Part shown: positions 34,614 through 43,814 of the stretch, in pieces
Layout of the letters: the number at the start of each line of letters is the position of its first letter
Position numbering within the stretch: the stretch's first letter is position 1
Translations under genes and position numbers: made by a program
Notes under the pieces: generated by a model
The model's input: the letters and a program-made list of their open reading frames with translations, nothing else
Database searches by the model: none
What the model was told of the DNA's origin: nothing
Assembly (NCBI GenBank): GCA_965213545.1
Contig: CBDBZL010000002.1
Location: forward strand, 620,001-684,000
Length of the DNA: 64,000 bases
Source of the DNA: CBDBZL01 sp965213545
GTDB taxonomy: Bacteria; Pseudomonadota; Alphaproteobacteria; Sphingomonadales; Sphingomonadaceae
Reading direction: 5' to 3'

Positions 34614-35539
34614 CAACCGCCCCCCGCTGCGGCGGCATCGGCGGCAGCCGCGGCCGCGCGGCCGGGAACACGCAGATACATGCGTTCGGGCGAGCGCATG
34701 TCGAACAGCGCGACTTCCCCGCCGACCAGGCCATTCGCGCGATCGAGCTTGGCGAAGGAGGCAAGCGCGGCGGCCGCCTTGTCCTTCCCTTGCGGCAAGG
34801 CGAGCTCCTGTCCGGTGGCGAAGGTGAGCGTCCAGCGACGCTCGCCGATCCATTGCGCAGCGACGACCCGTTCGGCGAGCGCAGGCGCTGTCTCGAGCAG
34901 CCGGTCGAGCGCCGCGACTTCGCTCGCCACCCCTTCGCCCGAAACGATCAGCCGTCCCTCGGTCTTCGAGGGCGACAGGCGTTGCAGCTTGTAGCCGGCG
35001 ATATCGATCAGGAACAGCGCATCGCCGTCGCGCAGAACCGCGTGCGGCTGGCGCTCGACGATATCGATCACCAGGCCATCGGGAAGCTGGCGCACGATGC
35101 GCGCATCCTCGACATAGGGCAGCGCCACCAGCGAACGGCGCAGCGCATCCAGATCGAGCTCGGTCATCGCCCGGTTGCGCTCGGCCAGCGCACGTTCGTA
35201 GACCGCCAGCTCGTTCATCCGCTCCACCCCGCGCACCTCCACTCGGCGCACTTCGTAGCCCGCCGATGCGGCGGTCTCGGCAAGGCGCAGGCGCAGCAGT
35301 TCGGGCAGCCCGGCCGATACCGCCACCACCATGGCCGTTGCCAGCACGACCGCCAGGATAAGCACGGTGAACAGCTTGCGCCATTGCCCTTCGCTCAGCG
35401 GTATCGCGCGCATCAGCGGATCGACCAGCGTGCCGCCGCCGCCATGCCTGCGCCCGGCACCGCCGCTCTTGTGCCGGGACTGGCGACGCACCGCGCCGGC
35501 TTTGCGGGTGATGACCTTGCGGGGTATGGTCTGGGCCAT
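34613..35539 (-). CDS. ftsQ: Cell division protein FtsQ
   Basis: Bitopic inner-membrane protein that links early and late divisome parts through FtsL/FtsB. 308 residues: a basic, Gly-rich cytoplasmic tail of ~55 residues, one membrane helix at about 56-77, a POTRA domain (YEVRRVEVRGVERMNELAVYER begins it, residues ~94-115) and the FtsQ beta domain. The C-terminus is Ala-rich. Shares single-base TGATG junctions with ddl and ftsA. Confidence 0.94.
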   Translation of the reverse strand: MAQTIPRKVITRKAGAVRRQSRHKSGGAGRRHGGGGTLVDPLMRAIPLSEGQWRKLFTVLILAVVLATAMVVAVSAGLPELLRLRLAETAASAGYEVRRVEVRGVERMNELAVYERALAERNRAMTELDLDALRRSLVALPYVEDARIVRQLPDGLVIDIVERQPHAVLRDGDALFLIDIAGYKLQRLSPSKTEGRLIVSGEGVASEVAALDRLLETAPALAERVVAAQWIGERRWTLTFATGQELALPQGKDKAAAALASFAKLDRANGLVGGEVALFDMRSPERMYLRVPGRAAAAAADAAAAGGG

Positions 35540-36516
35540 CAGCCGGCCCCCCCAGCGCGCCGCGTGGAGCCGGTCCGCGCGCCGAAATGGGCGAGCGCCT
35601 CAGCAATGATCGTCTCGACCAGCTCGCCATAGCCGATCCCGCAATGTCGCGCCTGTTCGGGCACTAGGCTGAAGGGCGTCATTCCGGGCTGGGTATTGGT
35701 CTCCAGCACGAACAACCCGTCCTCGCCCTGCATGTCGTCCCAGCGAAAATCGGTCCGGCTGGTGCCGCGACAACCCAGCAGATCATGCGCGCGCAAGGCA
35801 TAGTCCAGGCACAGCCGCTCGATCGCCCCGGGAATATCGGCCGGGCAAACGTGCTCGGTCAAACCATCGGTATATTTGGCGGCGAAATCATAGAAACCCG
35901 ACTTGGGGACCAGCTCTGTCACCCCCAGCGCCTTCCCGGCGAGCACCGCGGTGGTCAGCTCGCGGCCACGGATATAGGGTTCGGCAAGCAGGCTGGGAAA
36001 TTGTTGCCAAGGCCCCGGCGCATCGCGAGCAATGGGCTGGCCTGCGTTGCTGTCGGTGGTGATGATGGCAACGCCCACCGACGAACCCTCGTTGACGGGC
36101 TTGAGCACATAAGGCCGTTGAAGCGGATCGCCCGCGAACAGATCCTCGCTGGCGACCACCCGTCCGCCGGGCATGGGGATGCCATGGGGAACAAGGCGCT
36201 GCTTGGTCAGCTGCTTGTCGATCGCGATGACCGAGGTCGCCAGCCCGGAATGGGTGTAAGGCACCCCCATCAGGTCGAGCATACCCTGCACGCTTCCGTC
36301 CTCCCCGGGAACGCCGTGCAGCGCGTTGAACACGATATCGGGATCGGCCTTGGAGATTTGCGCTGCGGCATCGCGCTCCATGTCGATCCGGGTGACGCGG
36401 TGACCCCGTTCCTCGAGCGCATCGGCGACGCACTTGCCGCTCGTCAGCGAAACCTCGCGCTCGTTCGCCCAACCGCCCATCAGGACAACGATATGAAGGG
36501 ATGCAAGCGCGCTCAT
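35539..36516 (-). CDS. ddl: D-alanine--D-alanine ligase
   Basis: Makes D-Ala-D-Ala for MurF with ATP. 325 residues. VVLMGGWANEREVSLTSG at the start binds the first D-Ala/ATP; LHGVPGEDGSVQGMLDLMGVPYTHSG is the Ddl signature; the ATP-grasp has KPVNEGSSVGV and DFRWDD; ETNTQPGMT closes the active site. The start overlaps the murB stop (ATGA). Confidence 0.97.
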   Translation of the reverse strand: MSALASLHIVVLMGGWANEREVSLTSGKCVADALEERGHRVTRIDMERDAAAQISKADPDIVFNALHGVPGEDGSVQGMLDLMGVPYTHSGLATSVIAIDKQLTKQRLVPHGIPMPGGRVVASEDLFAGDPLQRPYVLKPVNEGSSVGVAIITTDSNAGQPIARDAPGPWQQFPSLLAEPYIRGRELTTAVLAGKALGVTELVPKSGFYDFAAKYTDGLTEHVCPADIPGAIERLCLDYALRAHDLLGCRGTSRTDFRWDDMQGEDGLFVLETNTQPGMTPFSLVPEQARHCGIGYGELVETIIAEALAHFGARTGSTRRAGGAG

Positions 36517-37472
36517 GGCCGCCCCACCCGCCTGATCTCCCATTCCAGCGCCACGCCCGAATGCGCCGCCACCCTGCGGCGAACCTCTTCGCCCAGCCCC
36601 TCGATCTGTTCGCTCGAAGCGGCGCCGTGGTTGATGAGGAAGTTGGCGTGTTTCTCGCTGACCTGCGCATCGCCCAGCGCCAGCCCGCGGCAACCGGCCT
36701 CGTCGACCAGCTGCCAGGCCTTCGGGCCGCCCGGCGGGTTCTTGAAGGTGCTGCCGCCGGTCTTGGTGCGCAGCGGCTGCGAGGCTTCGCGCTGGCGGGC
36801 GATGCGGTCCATCTCGGCGCCGATGGCCGCCGGGTCGCCGGGCTCGCCACGTAGCCGCGCGGCGACCACGATCGCGCCTTCGAAGAGATGCGAATGGCGG
36901 TAGGAATAGCGCAAATCGCTTGCCGGAATGGTGACGCATTCGCCGCCCGGTAGCACGACCTCACAATCGATCAGGATATCGGCCACCTCGCGCCCGAAAG
37001 CACCGCCGTTCATGCGCACCGAGCCGCCGAGAGTTCCGGGAATGCCGCGCAGGAACTCGAGCCCGGCAATACCCGCATCGCGCGCATGCGAGGCGACCTG
37101 GATACCGCTTGCCCCGCCACCGCAGACCAGCGTGCAGTCCCCCTGCCTCTCGATCGCGGAGAAGGCCTTGCCCAGCCGCACCACGATTCCCGGCACGCCG
37201 CCATCACGGATGATAAGATTGGAGCCCAGGCCCAGTGCCATCACCGGCATTTCGCGGTCGAGCGATCCCAGGAAGCGCGTCAGGTCCTCCATGTCGGCAG
37301 GCTCGAACAGCCAGTCCGCCGCCCCGCCGCTCTTGAACCAGACCAGCTTGTCGAGCGGCGCATCGCGGGTGAGTGTTCCACGCACCGGATCGGGATCGAC
37401 CAGCGGCGCGTGCTGGCGCTCCTCGTCCGAGTTGGGCGCATTCCTGTCGGCCATATTGTGCCGCCTCGCCAT
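36513..37472 (-). CDS. murB: UDP-N-acetylenolpyruvoylglucosamine reductase
   Basis: FAD enzyme that reduces the enolpyruvyl group to make UDP-MurNAc. 319 residues. FAD-binding GLGSNLIIRDGGVPGIVVRLG and LEFLRGIPGTLGGSVRMNGGAFG; the type II-like catalytic region is KTGGSTFKNPPG, and C-terminal VSEKHANFLIN carries the active-site Glu. The first ~35 residues before TRDAPLDKLVWFKSGG vary; ATG 37454 is an alternative start. 15 bp after murC. Confidence 0.96.
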   Translation of the reverse strand: MARRHNMADRNAPNSDEERQHAPLVDPDPVRGTLTRDAPLDKLVWFKSGGAADWLFEPADMEDLTRFLGSLDREMPVMALGLGSNLIIRDGGVPGIVVRLGKAFSAIERQGDCTLVCGGGASGIQVASHARDAGIAGLEFLRGIPGTLGGSVRMNGGAFGREVADILIDCEVVLPGGECVTIPASDLRYSYRHSHLFEGAIVVAARLRGEPGDPAAIGAEMDRIARQREASQPLRTKTGGSTFKNPPGGPKAWQLVDEAGCRGLALGDAQVSEKHANFLINHGAASSEQIEGLGEEVRRRVAAHSGVALEWEIRRVGRP

Positions 37473-37487
37473 ATTGCATCGCCATGC

Positions 37488-38939
37488 TCATGCCGCTCTG
37501 GCCTTCAATCGCGCCACTTCGGATGCTAGGCCGGCTGCCCAGCGGGTGATATCGCCCGCCCCCAGGCACAGCACGACATCGCCCGGCGTCAGGGTCTCGG
37601 CCAGCCGGTGAGCCAGATCGGCCGGACCCTCGATCTGGGCCGCGTGGCGATGTCCGCGCGCCTTCAGTCCGGCCACCAGCGCCGCGCTGTCCGCCCCCTC
37701 GATCGGCTCCTCGCCGGCCGCGTAGACGGGCGCTGCAAACACCATGTCGGCTTCGGCAAAGGCGCTCTGGAAATCGCTCATCAATCCGGCAAGGCGCGAG
37801 AAACGGTGCGGCTGGACCACTGCGATCACCCGGCCGGGCCCGCTCTTGTCCAGCGTCTCGCGGGCCGCCGCCAGCACCGCGCGAAGCTCGACCGGATGAT
37901 GCGCATAGTCGTCGATCACCTCGGCATGACCGCCGTCCAGCGCGATCTGGCCGACCCGGCTGAAGCGGCGCTTGACCCCGCCGAACCGGGCAAATCCGGT
38001 GCGGATGGTGTCGCTCGTGCAGCCCAGCTCCATGGCCACCGCAATCGCGGCGAGCGCGTTTTGCACATTGTGCCGCCCGGGCATGGGAAGCATGATCCCT
38101 GCAACCCGCTGCTCACAGCCGTCGCGCGGGCGCAGCACGGCATCGAAGCGGCACCCCGGCGGCGCGGGCACGATGTTCTGCGCGGTAAGATCGGCATGCG
38201 CGGTCAGTCCGTATGTCACCACGCGCCGGTCGCGCACCGTGGCAATGACCCGCTGGACCTCGGGGTGATCGGCGCACAGCACCGCTGCCCCGTAAAACGG
38301 CACGTTCTCCACGAACTGGACGAAGGCATGGCGCAACGCCTCGAACGAGCGGTAATGATCGAGATGCTCGGGGTCGATATTGGTGACCACCGCGATCGTG
38401 CCATCAAGCCGGAGGAACGAGCCGTCGCTCTCGTCCGCCTCCACCACCATCCATTCGCCCTCGCCCACGCGCGCGTTCGAACCGTAGCTTTCGATGATGC
38501 CGCCGTTTATGACCGTGGGATCGAGCCCGCCCGCCTCGAGCAGGCAGGCGATCATGCTGGTGGTGGTGGTCTTGCCATGCGTCCCGGCGATGGCGACGGT
38601 TTGTTTCAGCCGCATCAGCTCGGCAAGCATCTCGGCACGGCGGACGATAGGGATGCGCGCCTCGAGCGCGGCTGCCACCTCGGGATTGGTGCGCCGGACC
38701 GCGGTGGAGGTGACGACCACCGCGGCGCGCGCCTCGTCCGCGCCAAGGTTGGCGCTGTCATGGCCGATGGCGACCTGGATGCCGCGCGCGCGCAGCCGTT
38801 CGACACTCGCGCCCTCGGCAATATCCGATCCCTGCACCTGGTAGCCCAGGTTGTGCATCACCTCGGCGATACCAGACATGCCGATCCCGCCGATGCCGAC
38901 GAAATGAATCGTGCCGATATCGGTGCCGATGGCCTTCAT
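37488..38939 (-). CDS. murC: UDP-N-acetylmuramate--L-alanine ligase
   Basis: First Mur ligase, adding L-Ala to UDP-MurNAc with ATP. 483 residues. The N-terminal UDP-binding domain has HFVGIGGIGMSGIAEV; the ATP loop is GTHGKTTTTSM; the middle domain has EADESDGSF and NIDPEHLDHY; the C-terminal domain has DDYAHHPVE and VVQPHRFSR. Overlaps the murG stop by 4 bases. Confidence 0.98.
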   Translation of the reverse strand: MKAIGTDIGTIHFVGIGGIGMSGIAEVMHNLGYQVQGSDIAEGASVERLRARGIQVAIGHDSANLGADEARAAVVVTSTAVRRTNPEVAAALEARIPIVRRAEMLAELMRLKQTVAIAGTHGKTTTTSMIACLLEAGGLDPTVINGGIIESYGSNARVGEGEWMVVEADESDGSFLRLDGTIAVVTNIDPEHLDHYRSFEALRHAFVQFVENVPFYGAAVLCADHPEVQRVIATVRDRRVVTYGLTAHADLTAQNIVPAPPGCRFDAVLRPRDGCEQRVAGIMLPMPGRHNVQNALAAIAVAMELGCTSDTIRTGFARFGGVKRRFSRVGQIALDGGHAEVIDDYAHHPVELRAVLAAARETLDKSGPGRVIAVVQPHRFSRLAGLMSDFQSAFAEADMVFAAPVYAAGEEPIEGADSAALVAGLKARGHRHAAQIEGPADLAHRLAETLTPGDVVLCLGAGDITRWAAGLASEVARLKARAA

Positions 38940-40147
38940 CGCGGCGCACTCGACGGCAGTGCGCCGGGCGCCGCGCGGGGGCGCCCGGCCCTCTGTGTGC
39001 GGTTCGCGCTCACTCGAATCACATCCTGCATCGGAGCTGCGCCGAAGCTCTCGACGAGGTCTGCAAGCTTAACGGCGGCATCGGGCCGGCCGCAGTTCCA
39101 TGCCGCGTGGGCGGCGGCGGCAAGCGCCTCCGGCGGATCAGCCAGCGCGGCGATCGCTTCGGCCAGCGCGGCAGGGGTGAACAGGTGCTGGCGGATCGAC
39201 CTTGCCCCGCCCGCCGCCTGCATCTCGCGCGCATTGGCGGCCTGGTGATCATCGGTGGCAATGGACAGCGGGACCAGGATCGCCGGACGACCCACCGCCG
39301 TCAGCTCGGCGATGGTCGATGCGCCGGCGCGGGCGATCACCAGATGCGCGGCGGCCAGATGAGTCTCGATCCGCTCGAAGAAAGACGCCAGCTCAGCGCG
39401 GATCGCATGGCCCGCATAGGCGGCGCGCACCGCTTCCAGATCCTCGGGCCGGCATTGCTGGACGACCTGAAGCCGTGCGCGCAGCGGTTCGGGAAGCAGC
39501 GCCAGGCCGGCAGGAACCACATCGGACAGCACGCGCGCGCCCTGGCTGCCCCCGGTCACCAGCACCCTGAGCGGCGTCTGCGCGGTAAAGGCGGGATATT
39601 CTTCGTCACGCAGCGCCAGCACCTGCGGGCGGACGGGATTGCCGATGAGGTGAACCTTGCCGCGATGCCTGGCCGGCAGCCGCGCCACCTCTTCATAGGC
39701 GGTGGCGATGGCGTTCACTCCCCCCGCGAGCAGTCGATTGACCCGTCCCAGCACCGCGTTCTGCTCATGGATCAAGCTTGGTATTCCCGCCGCCGAAGCC
39801 GCCAGCAGCGCCGGCAGCGCCGGGTATCCGCCGAAGCCGACCACTGCGCTGGGTTTGAATTCGCGGTAGAGCTTTTTCCCCCGACCACGCCCTTCCAGCA
39901 CCGAGCCCATCGCCCGTGGCCAGCGCAGCGGGTTCGCCCCGAACCGGCCTGCGGGAAGGATATGCGCCTCGAGAAAGTCGGGCCGGCCGGGTATGGCGGC
40001 GCCGCGCTCGTCGGTCACCAGCGCGATCTTGTGCCCGCGTCGTTCGAGCTCGTGCGCCAACGCGAAGGCCGGCGTCAGGTGACCGCCCGTTCCGCCTGCC
40101 GCCAGTACGTAATGCCGCGATACCGGCCTGGTCTTGCCGCCGCTCAT
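38936..40147 (-). CDS. murG: Lipid I GlcNAc transferase MurG
   Basis: GT28 enzyme that adds GlcNAc to lipid I to give lipid II at the inner face of the membrane. 403 residues from ATG 40147, which overlaps the ftsW stop. Motifs: AAGGTGGHLTPA near the start, GFGGYPALPALLA, HEQNAVLGRVNR, VTGGSQGARVLSD, and the donor-binding RAGASTIAEL plus ATDDHQAANA. The C-terminal ~35 residues are an Ala/Pro/Arg-rich tail beyond the usual end of the family. Confidence 0.97.
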   Translation of the reverse strand: MSGGKTRPVSRHYVLAAGGTGGHLTPAFALAHELERRGHKIALVTDERGAAIPGRPDFLEAHILPAGRFGANPLRWPRAMGSVLEGRGRGKKLYREFKPSAVVGFGGYPALPALLAASAAGIPSLIHEQNAVLGRVNRLLAGGVNAIATAYEEVARLPARHRGKVHLIGNPVRPQVLALRDEEYPAFTAQTPLRVLVTGGSQGARVLSDVVPAGLALLPEPLRARLQVVQQCRPEDLEAVRAAYAGHAIRAELASFFERIETHLAAAHLVIARAGASTIAELTAVGRPAILVPLSIATDDHQAANAREMQAAGGARSIRQHLFTPAALAEAIAALADPPEALAAAAHAAWNCGRPDAAVKLADLVESFGAAPMQDVIRVSANRTQRAGRPRAAPGALPSSAPR

Positions 40148-41367
40148 CGTGCCTGTGTCCTGCCAAGCGCGGCCGACAGCTCGAACCGGTCGCGCGACAA
40201 GAACGGGTTGCGCCGGGTGATCGCCAACAGCAGCCCCAGCGTGAAGCACTGGGCGATCGTGGATGAGCCGCCATAGCTGACCAGCGGCAGCGTCATGCCC
40301 TTGGACGGGAAAAGCTGGAGATTGACCAGGATGTTGATGAACGCCTGCCCGCCGAACAACGCGATCAAACCCGCCGCGGCAAGCACGATGAACAACCGCT
40401 CCTCGTCGAGCAGCCGCGCCAGCACGCGTAGGATCATCGCCAGATAAATGAGCACGATGACAGCACAGGTGACGAGCCCGAATTCCTCACCCACGACCGA
40501 GAACACGTAGTCGGTATGCGCCTCGGGAAGTCGCATCTTCTCGGTTCCCAGCCACAGCCCGGCGCCGGTCCAGCCGCCGCCCATCAGCGTGCGGCTGGCA
40601 AGGTCCACCTGATCGAACGCGGTGCCCCCGCCGAGGAAGGAATCGATGCGGTGGCGGGCATTGTCATAAAGCAGATAGGTGGCGATGAGCAGCGCCGCGC
40701 CCGCGCCGGCGAAGATGCCCAGCCGCTTCATCGGCAGGCCTGCCACGAGCACCAGGACGAACCAGGCGGCGACCAGCAGGATTGCGTCACCCAGGTTGGG
40801 CTGTGCCATCACCAGCGCGATGATGATCGCCAATAGGAAGCCGCTGACCGCGATGACCGGGATCTGCGGATCGCGCACGCGCCAGGAGAGGATCCACGCG
40901 GTGGTGACGATGAACACCGGTTTGAGGAACTCGGACGGCTGGACGCGCACGCCCAGCTCCAGCCAGCGCCGCGCGCCGTTCACCTCGGTGCCGACGAACG
41001 GGACCAGTGCCAGCGCGGCCAGCGCCAGCCCCGTGAGCACGATAGCACCTCGCCGGGCGGTCTCCACCGGGACCATAGAAGCGACCACGAGCACGATCAG
41101 GCCGACAAACTGCCACAGCATGTGCAGCTTGAGGAAATGAAGCTCGGACAGGCTGACCGCGCTGGTTGAGAGACGTGCCGCACTCGCGGGCGAGGCGGCG
41201 GCCACGGCAAGACAGCCGATCACCATCAGCGCCAGGATCAGCCCCAGCAGCGTCCGGTCGATCTCGCGCCACCAGACCTTCAATTGTCGCGCGCGGTCGG
41301 GTGGCAGACGGGGCGGCGCGTGGGCCGGACGGCCGGCATGGGGAATATAGGGTCGGGCAATGCTCAT
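40144..41367 (-). CDS. ftsW: Septal peptidoglycan glycosyltransferase FtsW (SEDS family)
   Basis: Multi-pass SEDS protein that polymerises lipid II at the septum together with FtsI. 407 residues from ATG 41367 with about ten hydrophobic segments. VNGARRWLELGVRVQPSEFLK (about 128-148), the region around EEFGL, and the C-terminal PLVSYGGSSTIAQCFTLGLLL are SEDS signatures. Between murD and murG with 4-base overlaps at both ends. Confidence 0.96.
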   Translation of the reverse strand: MSIARPYIPHAGRPAHAPPRLPPDRARQLKVWWREIDRTLLGLILALMVIGCLAVAAASPASAARLSTSAVSLSELHFLKLHMLWQFVGLIVLVVASMVPVETARRGAIVLTGLALAALALVPFVGTEVNGARRWLELGVRVQPSEFLKPVFIVTTAWILSWRVRDPQIPVIAVSGFLLAIIIALVMAQPNLGDAILLVAAWFVLVLVAGLPMKRLGIFAGAGAALLIATYLLYDNARHRIDSFLGGGTAFDQVDLASRTLMGGGWTGAGLWLGTEKMRLPEAHTDYVFSVVGEEFGLVTCAVIVLIYLAMILRVLARLLDEERLFIVLAAAGLIALFGGQAFINILVNLQLFPSKGMTLPLVSYGGSSTIAQCFTLGLLLAITRRNPFLSRDRFELSAALGRTQAR

Positions 41368-42725
41368 GCGGTAGACCTTTGCCCTCGCGGGGCGACCGCG
41401 CATGGGTCGATACCCGGATCGCTGGCGAGCATGGCCACGATGCGGCGGAAGTCATCGCCGCGCGCCTCGTAGTCGCGGAACTGGTCGTAGCTGGCGCAGG
41501 CGGGCGAGAGCAGGACGACATCGTCCGGCCGTGCGGCCAGCATTGCGCGCTTGACCGCCTCGCACAGCATCTCGCAGCGCTCGACCTGGGCATGGGCAGC
41601 GAGCAGGTCAGCGAAATGCGGCCCCGCCTCGCCGATCGTGTAGGCGCCGGCGAGGTTTGCAAAGTGCGGCGCGCACTCGTCGAGCTCATCGGACTTGGGT
41701 AGGCCGCCGCAGATCCAGTGCAGCCGCGGGCGCTTGTCGGCGAGCGGCGGAAAGGCGGCAAGCGCGGGGGCGGTAGAGGCGGCGTTGGTCGCCTTGCTGT
41801 CATTGACGAACAGCACCCCACCGTGCTCGCCCAGCCGCTCCATCCGGTGCGGCAGGCCGGGGAACGATTCAAGCGCATCGACCACGGCAATCTTATCAGC
41901 GTCAAGCGCTCGAACGGTTGCCAAGCTGGCCGACAAATTCTCGGCGTTGTGCGGACCATCAAGGTTTGGCCAATCGCCCACGATTGCGCTTGCACTAGCC
42001 AAACAGAGATTGTCCGCCCGGATGGAGGCAGCCGGAATAAGAGCTTGCGGCTTGAATGTATCTTTGACTGCAATCACTGCCGAATGGGTCGGGGTCTGCA
42101 TTTCGAACAGCCGCGCCTTGCTAGCCGCATAAGCCTCGAAGCTCTCGTACCGGTCTAAATGATCTGGCGAGATGTTGAGCAGCACCGCCACCTCGCAATC
42201 GAGGCTGAAGGTCAGGTCGATCTGGAAGCTCGACAGCTCGAGCACGTAAACCCCGCCCTCGGGGAGCGGCTCCTGTGCCAGGATCGGCAGGCCGATATTG
42301 CCGCCCATCGTGGTCGGGACGCCCGCGGTCTTGAGGATATGATGGACCAGAGCGGTGGTGGTGGACTTTCCGTTGGTGCCAGTAATCCCCACCACCTTGT
42401 GATCCGGCAATTCGGGCCGGGCGAGCGCGAACAGCTCGATGTCGCCGATCATCGGGACACCCGCCCCGCGCGCCTTCTCGGCGATCGGGTGCGTATTGAG
42501 CGGCACGCCGGGGGACAGCACCAGCGCATCGAAACCGACAAGGTCGGCCTCGGTCAGGTCGACGATATCGCACCGCCCGGCCAGCGCCTCGCGAGCTTCC
42601 TCCCGCCGGTCCCAAGCGGTCACCCGTGCGCCTGAAGCGAGCAGCGCCTCGACGCTGGCCATCCCCGAACGGGCAAGACCGAGCACCGCGTAATGCTTGC
42701 CGGCAAAGGCGCGCGCGGTGATCAT
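41364..42725 (-). CDS. murD: UDP-N-acetylmuramoyl-L-alanine--D-glutamate ligase
   Basis: Adds D-Glu to UDP-MurNAc-L-Ala. 453 residues from ATG 42725. N-terminal VLGLARSGMASVEALLASGA, ATP loop GITGTNGKSTTTAL, middle domain ELSSFQID and NISPDHLDRY, and C-terminal NDSKATNAAST. A sub-stretch around 41940-42090 (residues ~212-262) is slightly less GC-rich than the flanks. Overlaps mraY and ftsW by 4 bases each. Confidence 0.97.
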   Translation of the reverse strand: MITARAFAGKHYAVLGLARSGMASVEALLASGARVTAWDRREEAREALAGRCDIVDLTEADLVGFDALVLSPGVPLNTHPIAEKARGAGVPMIGDIELFALARPELPDHKVVGITGTNGKSTTTALVHHILKTAGVPTTMGGNIGLPILAQEPLPEGGVYVLELSSFQIDLTFSLDCEVAVLLNISPDHLDRYESFEAYAASKARLFEMQTPTHSAVIAVKDTFKPQALIPAASIRADNLCLASASAIVGDWPNLDGPHNAENLSASLATVRALDADKIAVVDALESFPGLPHRMERLGEHGGVLFVNDSKATNAASTAPALAAFPPLADKRPRLHWICGGLPKSDELDECAPHFANLAGAYTIGEAGPHFADLLAAHAQVERCEMLCEAVKRAMLAARPDDVVLLSPACASYDQFRDYEARGDDFRRIVAMLASDPGIDPCAVAPRGQRSTA

Positions 42726-43792
42726 CGCAGTTTCAGTGTTGAAAGGCCGATCACCGCGAGCACGATGGCGATGATCCAGAACCGGATCACCACGGTCGCC
42801 TCGTTCCAGCCCAGCTGCTCGAAATGATGGTGGATCGGCGCCATCCTGAAAACCCGTTTGCCCGTGCGCTTGAACCAGAACACCTGAATGATCACCGACA
42901 GCGCCTCGAACACGAACAGCCCGCCCACGATGGCGAGCACGATCTCGTGATGGCTGGCGACCGCGATCACTCCCAGCGCGCCGCCAAGCGCGAGCGAGCC
43001 GGTATCGCCCATGAACACCGCGGCCGGCGGGGCGTTGAACCACAGGAAGGCCAGGCCAGCGCCCATGATCGCGGCGCACAATATGGCCAGCTCGCCCGCC
43101 ATGGGCACGTGCGGTATTCCCAGATATTCCGAATAGTCGACGCGGCCGACCAGATAGGCGATGATCATGAAGGCGGCAGCGGCAATGACCACCGGCATCG
43201 TCGCCAGCCCATCGAGCCCATCGGTAAGGTTGACCGCATTGCCCGCACCCACGATCACCACGGCGGCGAAGACATAGTAGAACGGTCCCAACGGGATCGC
43301 CCGGTCCGAGAGGAAGGGCACATACAGGTTGGTGCTGATCTGGCTGACGATGATGGCCGCGGCGATGCCGGCGACGATGAACTCGAGCAGCAGCCGCGTG
43401 CGCCCCGAGACACCCTTGTGGCTGCGCTTGGTCACCTTGTCGAGATCATCGACAAAGCCGATGATGCCAAAGCCCAGCGTCACCGCCAAACAGGCCCAGA
43501 CGAAAGGATTGGCAAGGTCCATCCACACGAGCATGGAGACCACCAGCGAGGTGAGGATCATCAGCCCGCCCATGGTGGGCGTTCCGGCCTTGGCCTGGTG
43601 CGAGCGCGGCCCGTCGGCACGGATCGGCTGGCCCTTGCCCTGACGCACGCGCAGCATGGCGATGAAGCGCGGTCCGATGACCAGCCCCAGCGCAAGCGCG
43701 GTCATCATCGCCGCACCGGCGCGAAAGGTCTGGTACCGCACCAGGTTCCAGAGCCCCTCGAACTCCAGCATATGCGCGATCGAATAGAGCAT
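42722..43792 (-). CDS. mraY: Phospho-N-acetylmuramoyl-pentapeptide-transferase
   Basis: Integral membrane enzyme that moves phospho-MurNAc-pentapeptide to undecaprenyl phosphate, forming lipid I. 356 residues, about ten membrane helices. FVDDLDKV carries the catalytic aspartates, NAVNLTDGLDGLA the nucleotide site, and FKRTGKRVFRMAPIHHHFE the His-rich loop. Start is 22 bp after the murF stop. Confidence 0.98.
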   Translation of the reverse strand: MLYSIAHMLEFEGLWNLVRYQTFRAGAAMMTALALGLVIGPRFIAMLRVRQGKGQPIRADGPRSHQAKAGTPTMGGLMILTSLVVSMLVWMDLANPFVWACLAVTLGFGIIGFVDDLDKVTKRSHKGVSGRTRLLLEFIVAGIAAAIIVSQISTNLYVPFLSDRAIPLGPFYYVFAAVVIVGAGNAVNLTDGLDGLATMPVVIAAAAFMIIAYLVGRVDYSEYLGIPHVPMAGELAILCAAIMGAGLAFLWFNAPPAAVFMGDTGSLALGGALGVIAVASHHEIVLAIVGGLFVFEALSVIIQVFWFKRTGKRVFRMAPIHHHFEQLGWNEATVVIRFWIIAIVLAVIGLSTLKLR

Positions 43793-43814
43793 TGCCGTAT
43801 AATCAGCCCCTGCC

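Noticed and set aside
33282..35630. 782-codon minus-strand ORF covering ftsQ and ftsA
   Set aside because: Its first part is an out-of-frame reading of ftsQ; only the segment from 34613 is FtsA.
41940..42090. Slightly AT-richer patch in murD as a transferred segment
   Set aside because: Short, in a variable part of the middle domain, and the reading frame and family motifs around it are intact; ordinary variation is enough.
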